Positions 4,368 through 5,744 of a stretch of DNA of 5,744 nucleotides are shown here, piece after piece (position 1 is the first letter of the stretch; every line of letters begins with the position of its first letter). The stretch is from Thermococcus sp. GTDB lineage: Archaea; Methanobacteriota_B; Thermococci; Thermococcales; Thermococcaceae. The notes below the pieces were generated by a model. That model was not told the origin of the DNA. It made no database searches and worked only from the letters and a program-made list of their open reading frames with translations. The stretch is from NCBI GenBank assembly GCA_027065835.1, contig JAMONK010000232.1:1-5744 (forward strand). Reading direction: 5' to 3'. The translations under genes were made by a program, and so were the position numbers.

Positions 4368-5744
4368 ATGGACAGGTTCATCCTTTCCCTCGACGAGGGG
4401 ACAACCTCTGCAAGGGCCATAATCTTCGATAGGAACAGCGAGGTTCTCGGGGTTGGCCAGTACGAGTTTCCCCAGTACTACCCAAAGCCAGGCTGGGTGG
4501 AACATAACCCAAGGGAAATCTGGGACGCTCAGCTCAGGGCTATAAAGACCGCCATTGAGCGCGCTGACGTAGAACCGGGCCAGATAGCGGCTATTGGGAT
4601 AACCAACCAGCGAGAGACCACTATGATCTGGGACAAAAGCGGTAAGCCACTCCACAACGCTATAGTGTGGCAGTGCCGGAGAACCGCAGATATGATCGAG
4701 GAGATAAAGCACGAGTACGGTGATGCGATCAAGGAGAAGACGGGCCTCATCCCGGACGCCTACTTCTCGGCCAGCAAGCTTAAGTGGCTTCTCGATAATG
4801 TTCCGGGCCTGAGGGAGAAGGCGAAGAGGGGGGAGGTACTCTTCGGAACGGTCGATACGTTCCTCATATACCAGCTTACCGGCGAGCACGTAACCGATTA
4901 CTCCAACGCCTCAAGGACGATGCTGTTCAACATAAAGAAGCTCGAGTGGGATGACGAGTTGCTCGAGATCTTCGGTATCCCCGAGGGCGTCCTTCCGGAG
5001 GTGAGGGGATCAAGTGAAATCTACGGCTACACCAAAAAGGAGCTCTTAGGTGCGGAGATTCCAGTGAGCGGGGACGCCGGCGATCAGCAGGCGGCGCTGT
5101 TCGGTCAGGCTGCTTTTGAAACCGGTATGGTCAAAACCACCTACGGAACTGGGAACTTCATCCTCGCCAACACCGGAAAGATGCTCCTCTACTCCAACAA
5201 CCTCCTCACAACCATCGCATGGGGTCTGAGGGGGAAGGTGAGCTACGCTCTCGAAGGGAGCGTCTTCATCACGGGGGCGGCCGTTCAGTGGCTCCGTGAT
5301 GGGATAAAGATCATCAAGAGGGCACCGGATACTGAGGAGCTGGCCACCAGCCTGGAAAGTAATGAAGGGGTCTACTTCGTGCCGGCATTTGTAGGCCTTG
5401 GTGCCCCCTACTGGGACCAGTTCGCGCGCGGACTGATAATCGGGATAACGCGCGGAACGGGGAGGGAACACCTAGCGAGGGCAACGCTTGAAGCCATAGC
5501 GTATCTGACCAGGGACGTCGTAGAGGAGATGGAGAGGCTCGTGGGTATAAAGGAGCTCCGCGTTGACGGTGGAGCAACCGCGAACGATTTCCTCATGGGG
5601 TTCCAGGCGGATATACTAAACAGAAAAGTCGTCAGACCCGTCGTGAAGGAGACAACGGCACTCGGCGCAGCCTATCTGGCGGGGCTGGCCGTCGATTACT
5701 GGGAGAGTTTAGACGAAATAAAGAACCTCTGGAGGGCGGAGAAG
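4368..5744 (+). CDS. glpK: Glycerol kinase (C-terminus cut by window edge)
   Basis: Glycerol kinase phosphorylates glycerol with ATP to sn-glycerol-3-phosphate in the cytoplasm. The window holds 459 codons without a break. Thermococcal enzymes have about 497 residues, so roughly 40 are missing. Visible are the phosphate loop [10 protein letters not shown] (7-16), glycerol-binding NQRET (R82, E83), FGGY signature 1 [10 protein letters not shown] (132-141), the catalytic-base loop [13 protein letters not shown] (D239), YGTGNF near 264-269, FGGY signature 2 from G355 to E375, and the nucleotide-binding DGGATAND (400-407). The segment before the catalytic loop reads [18 protein letters not shown]. 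It lacks the GGKGGTR fructose-1,6-bisphosphate loop of the E. coli enzyme and the phosphorylatable His of Firmicute enzymes, so neither control is expected. It follows two phosphodiesterases and has its own promoter candidate. A glycerol-3-phosphate dehydrogenase is the likely downstream partner beyond the window. Identification is very secure. Confidence 0.98.
   Translation, partial: MDRFILSLDEGTTSARAIIFDRNSEVLGVGQYEFPQYYPKPGWVEHNPREIWDAQLRAIKTAIERADVEPGQIAAIGITNQRETTMIWDKSGKPLHNAIVWQCRRTADMIEEIKHEYGDAIKEKTGLIPDAYFSASKLKWLLDNVPGLREKAKRGEVLFGTVDTFLIYQLTGEHVTDYSNASRTMLFNIKKLEWDDELLEIFGIPEGVLPEVRGSSEIYGYTKKELLGAEIPVSGDAGDQQAALFGQAAFETGMVKTTYGTGNFILANTGKMLLYSNNLLTTIAWGLRGKVSYALEGSVFITGAAVQWLRDGIKIIKRAPDTEELATSLESNEGVYFVPAFVGLGAPYWDQFARGLIIGITRGTGREHLARATLEAIAYLTRDVVEEMERLVGIKELRVDGGATANDFLMGFQADILNRKVVRPVVKETTALGAAYLAGLAVDYWESLDEIKNLWRAEK

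Noticed and set aside
4361..4375. GTGATGATG as a possible C box of a C/D guide RNA
   Set aside because: No CTGA D box at suitable spacing was seen, and the sequence is explained as the ribosome binding site and start of glpK.
4287..4889. A 200-codon open frame on the minus strand opposite the start of glpK
   Set aside because: It is fully antisense to a certain glycerol kinase gene, has no recognisable domain or good ribosome binding site, and follows from the codon bias of a GC-rich gene.
1..5744. Search by eye for CRISPR repeats, tRNA genes, insertion sequence ends or a new defence system
   Set aside because: Genes fill nearly the whole window, no regularly spaced repeats or tRNA-like arms were noticed, and all six genes belong to metabolic, transport or hydrolase families.

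Overview
The window looks like chromosomal DNA of a hyperthermophilic archaeon of the order Thermococcales, most likely Thermococcus. The grounds are archaeal BRE/TATA promoter signatures instead of -35/-10 boxes, GGTG-type Shine-Dalgarno sites a few bases before starts, frequent GTG starts, thermococcal-style protein sequences, T-rich gene ends and a moderate-to-high GC content. The species cannot be fixed from sequence reading alone.

The layout is two divergent gene groups on either side of a regulatory region of about 200 bases (2647-2849). The left group reads on the minus strand: an MFS transporter (1351-2646), a membrane-anchored alpha/beta hydrolase (472-1344) whose ribosome binding site overlaps the transporter stop codon, and then the 5' part of a secreted or membrane-anchored DUF2334 polysaccharide-deacetylase-like protein (433 to the left edge, incomplete, GTG start). 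The right group reads on the plus strand: two tandem glycerophosphodiester phosphodiesterases (2850-3560 and 3571-4314, 10 bases apart) and a glycerol kinase (4368 to the right edge, incomplete at its C-terminus). The kinase appears to have a promoter of its own in the 50-base gap before it.

The right-hand genes suggest a glycerol/glycerophosphodiester salvage module. The phosphodiesterases would split glycerophosphodiesters (deacylated phospholipid head groups or osmolyte-like diesters) into an alcohol and glycerol phosphate. GlpK would phosphorylate free glycerol to sn-glycerol-3-phosphate, and a dehydrogenase expected outside the window would carry it into glycolysis/gluconeogenesis. The divergent MFS transporter is a plausible importer for this pathway, but its substrate cannot be read from the sequence.

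No RNA gene, CRISPR array, insertion sequence or defence system is visible. The points most worth a second look are the opposite charge and different active-site conservation of the two tandem phosphodiesterases, the stereochemical question of which glycerophosphate they make in an organism with sn-G1P lipids, the repeats in the divergent intergenic region, and the start codons of the transporter and the first phosphodiesterase, which the promoter and ribosome binding sites place downstream of the longest open frames.
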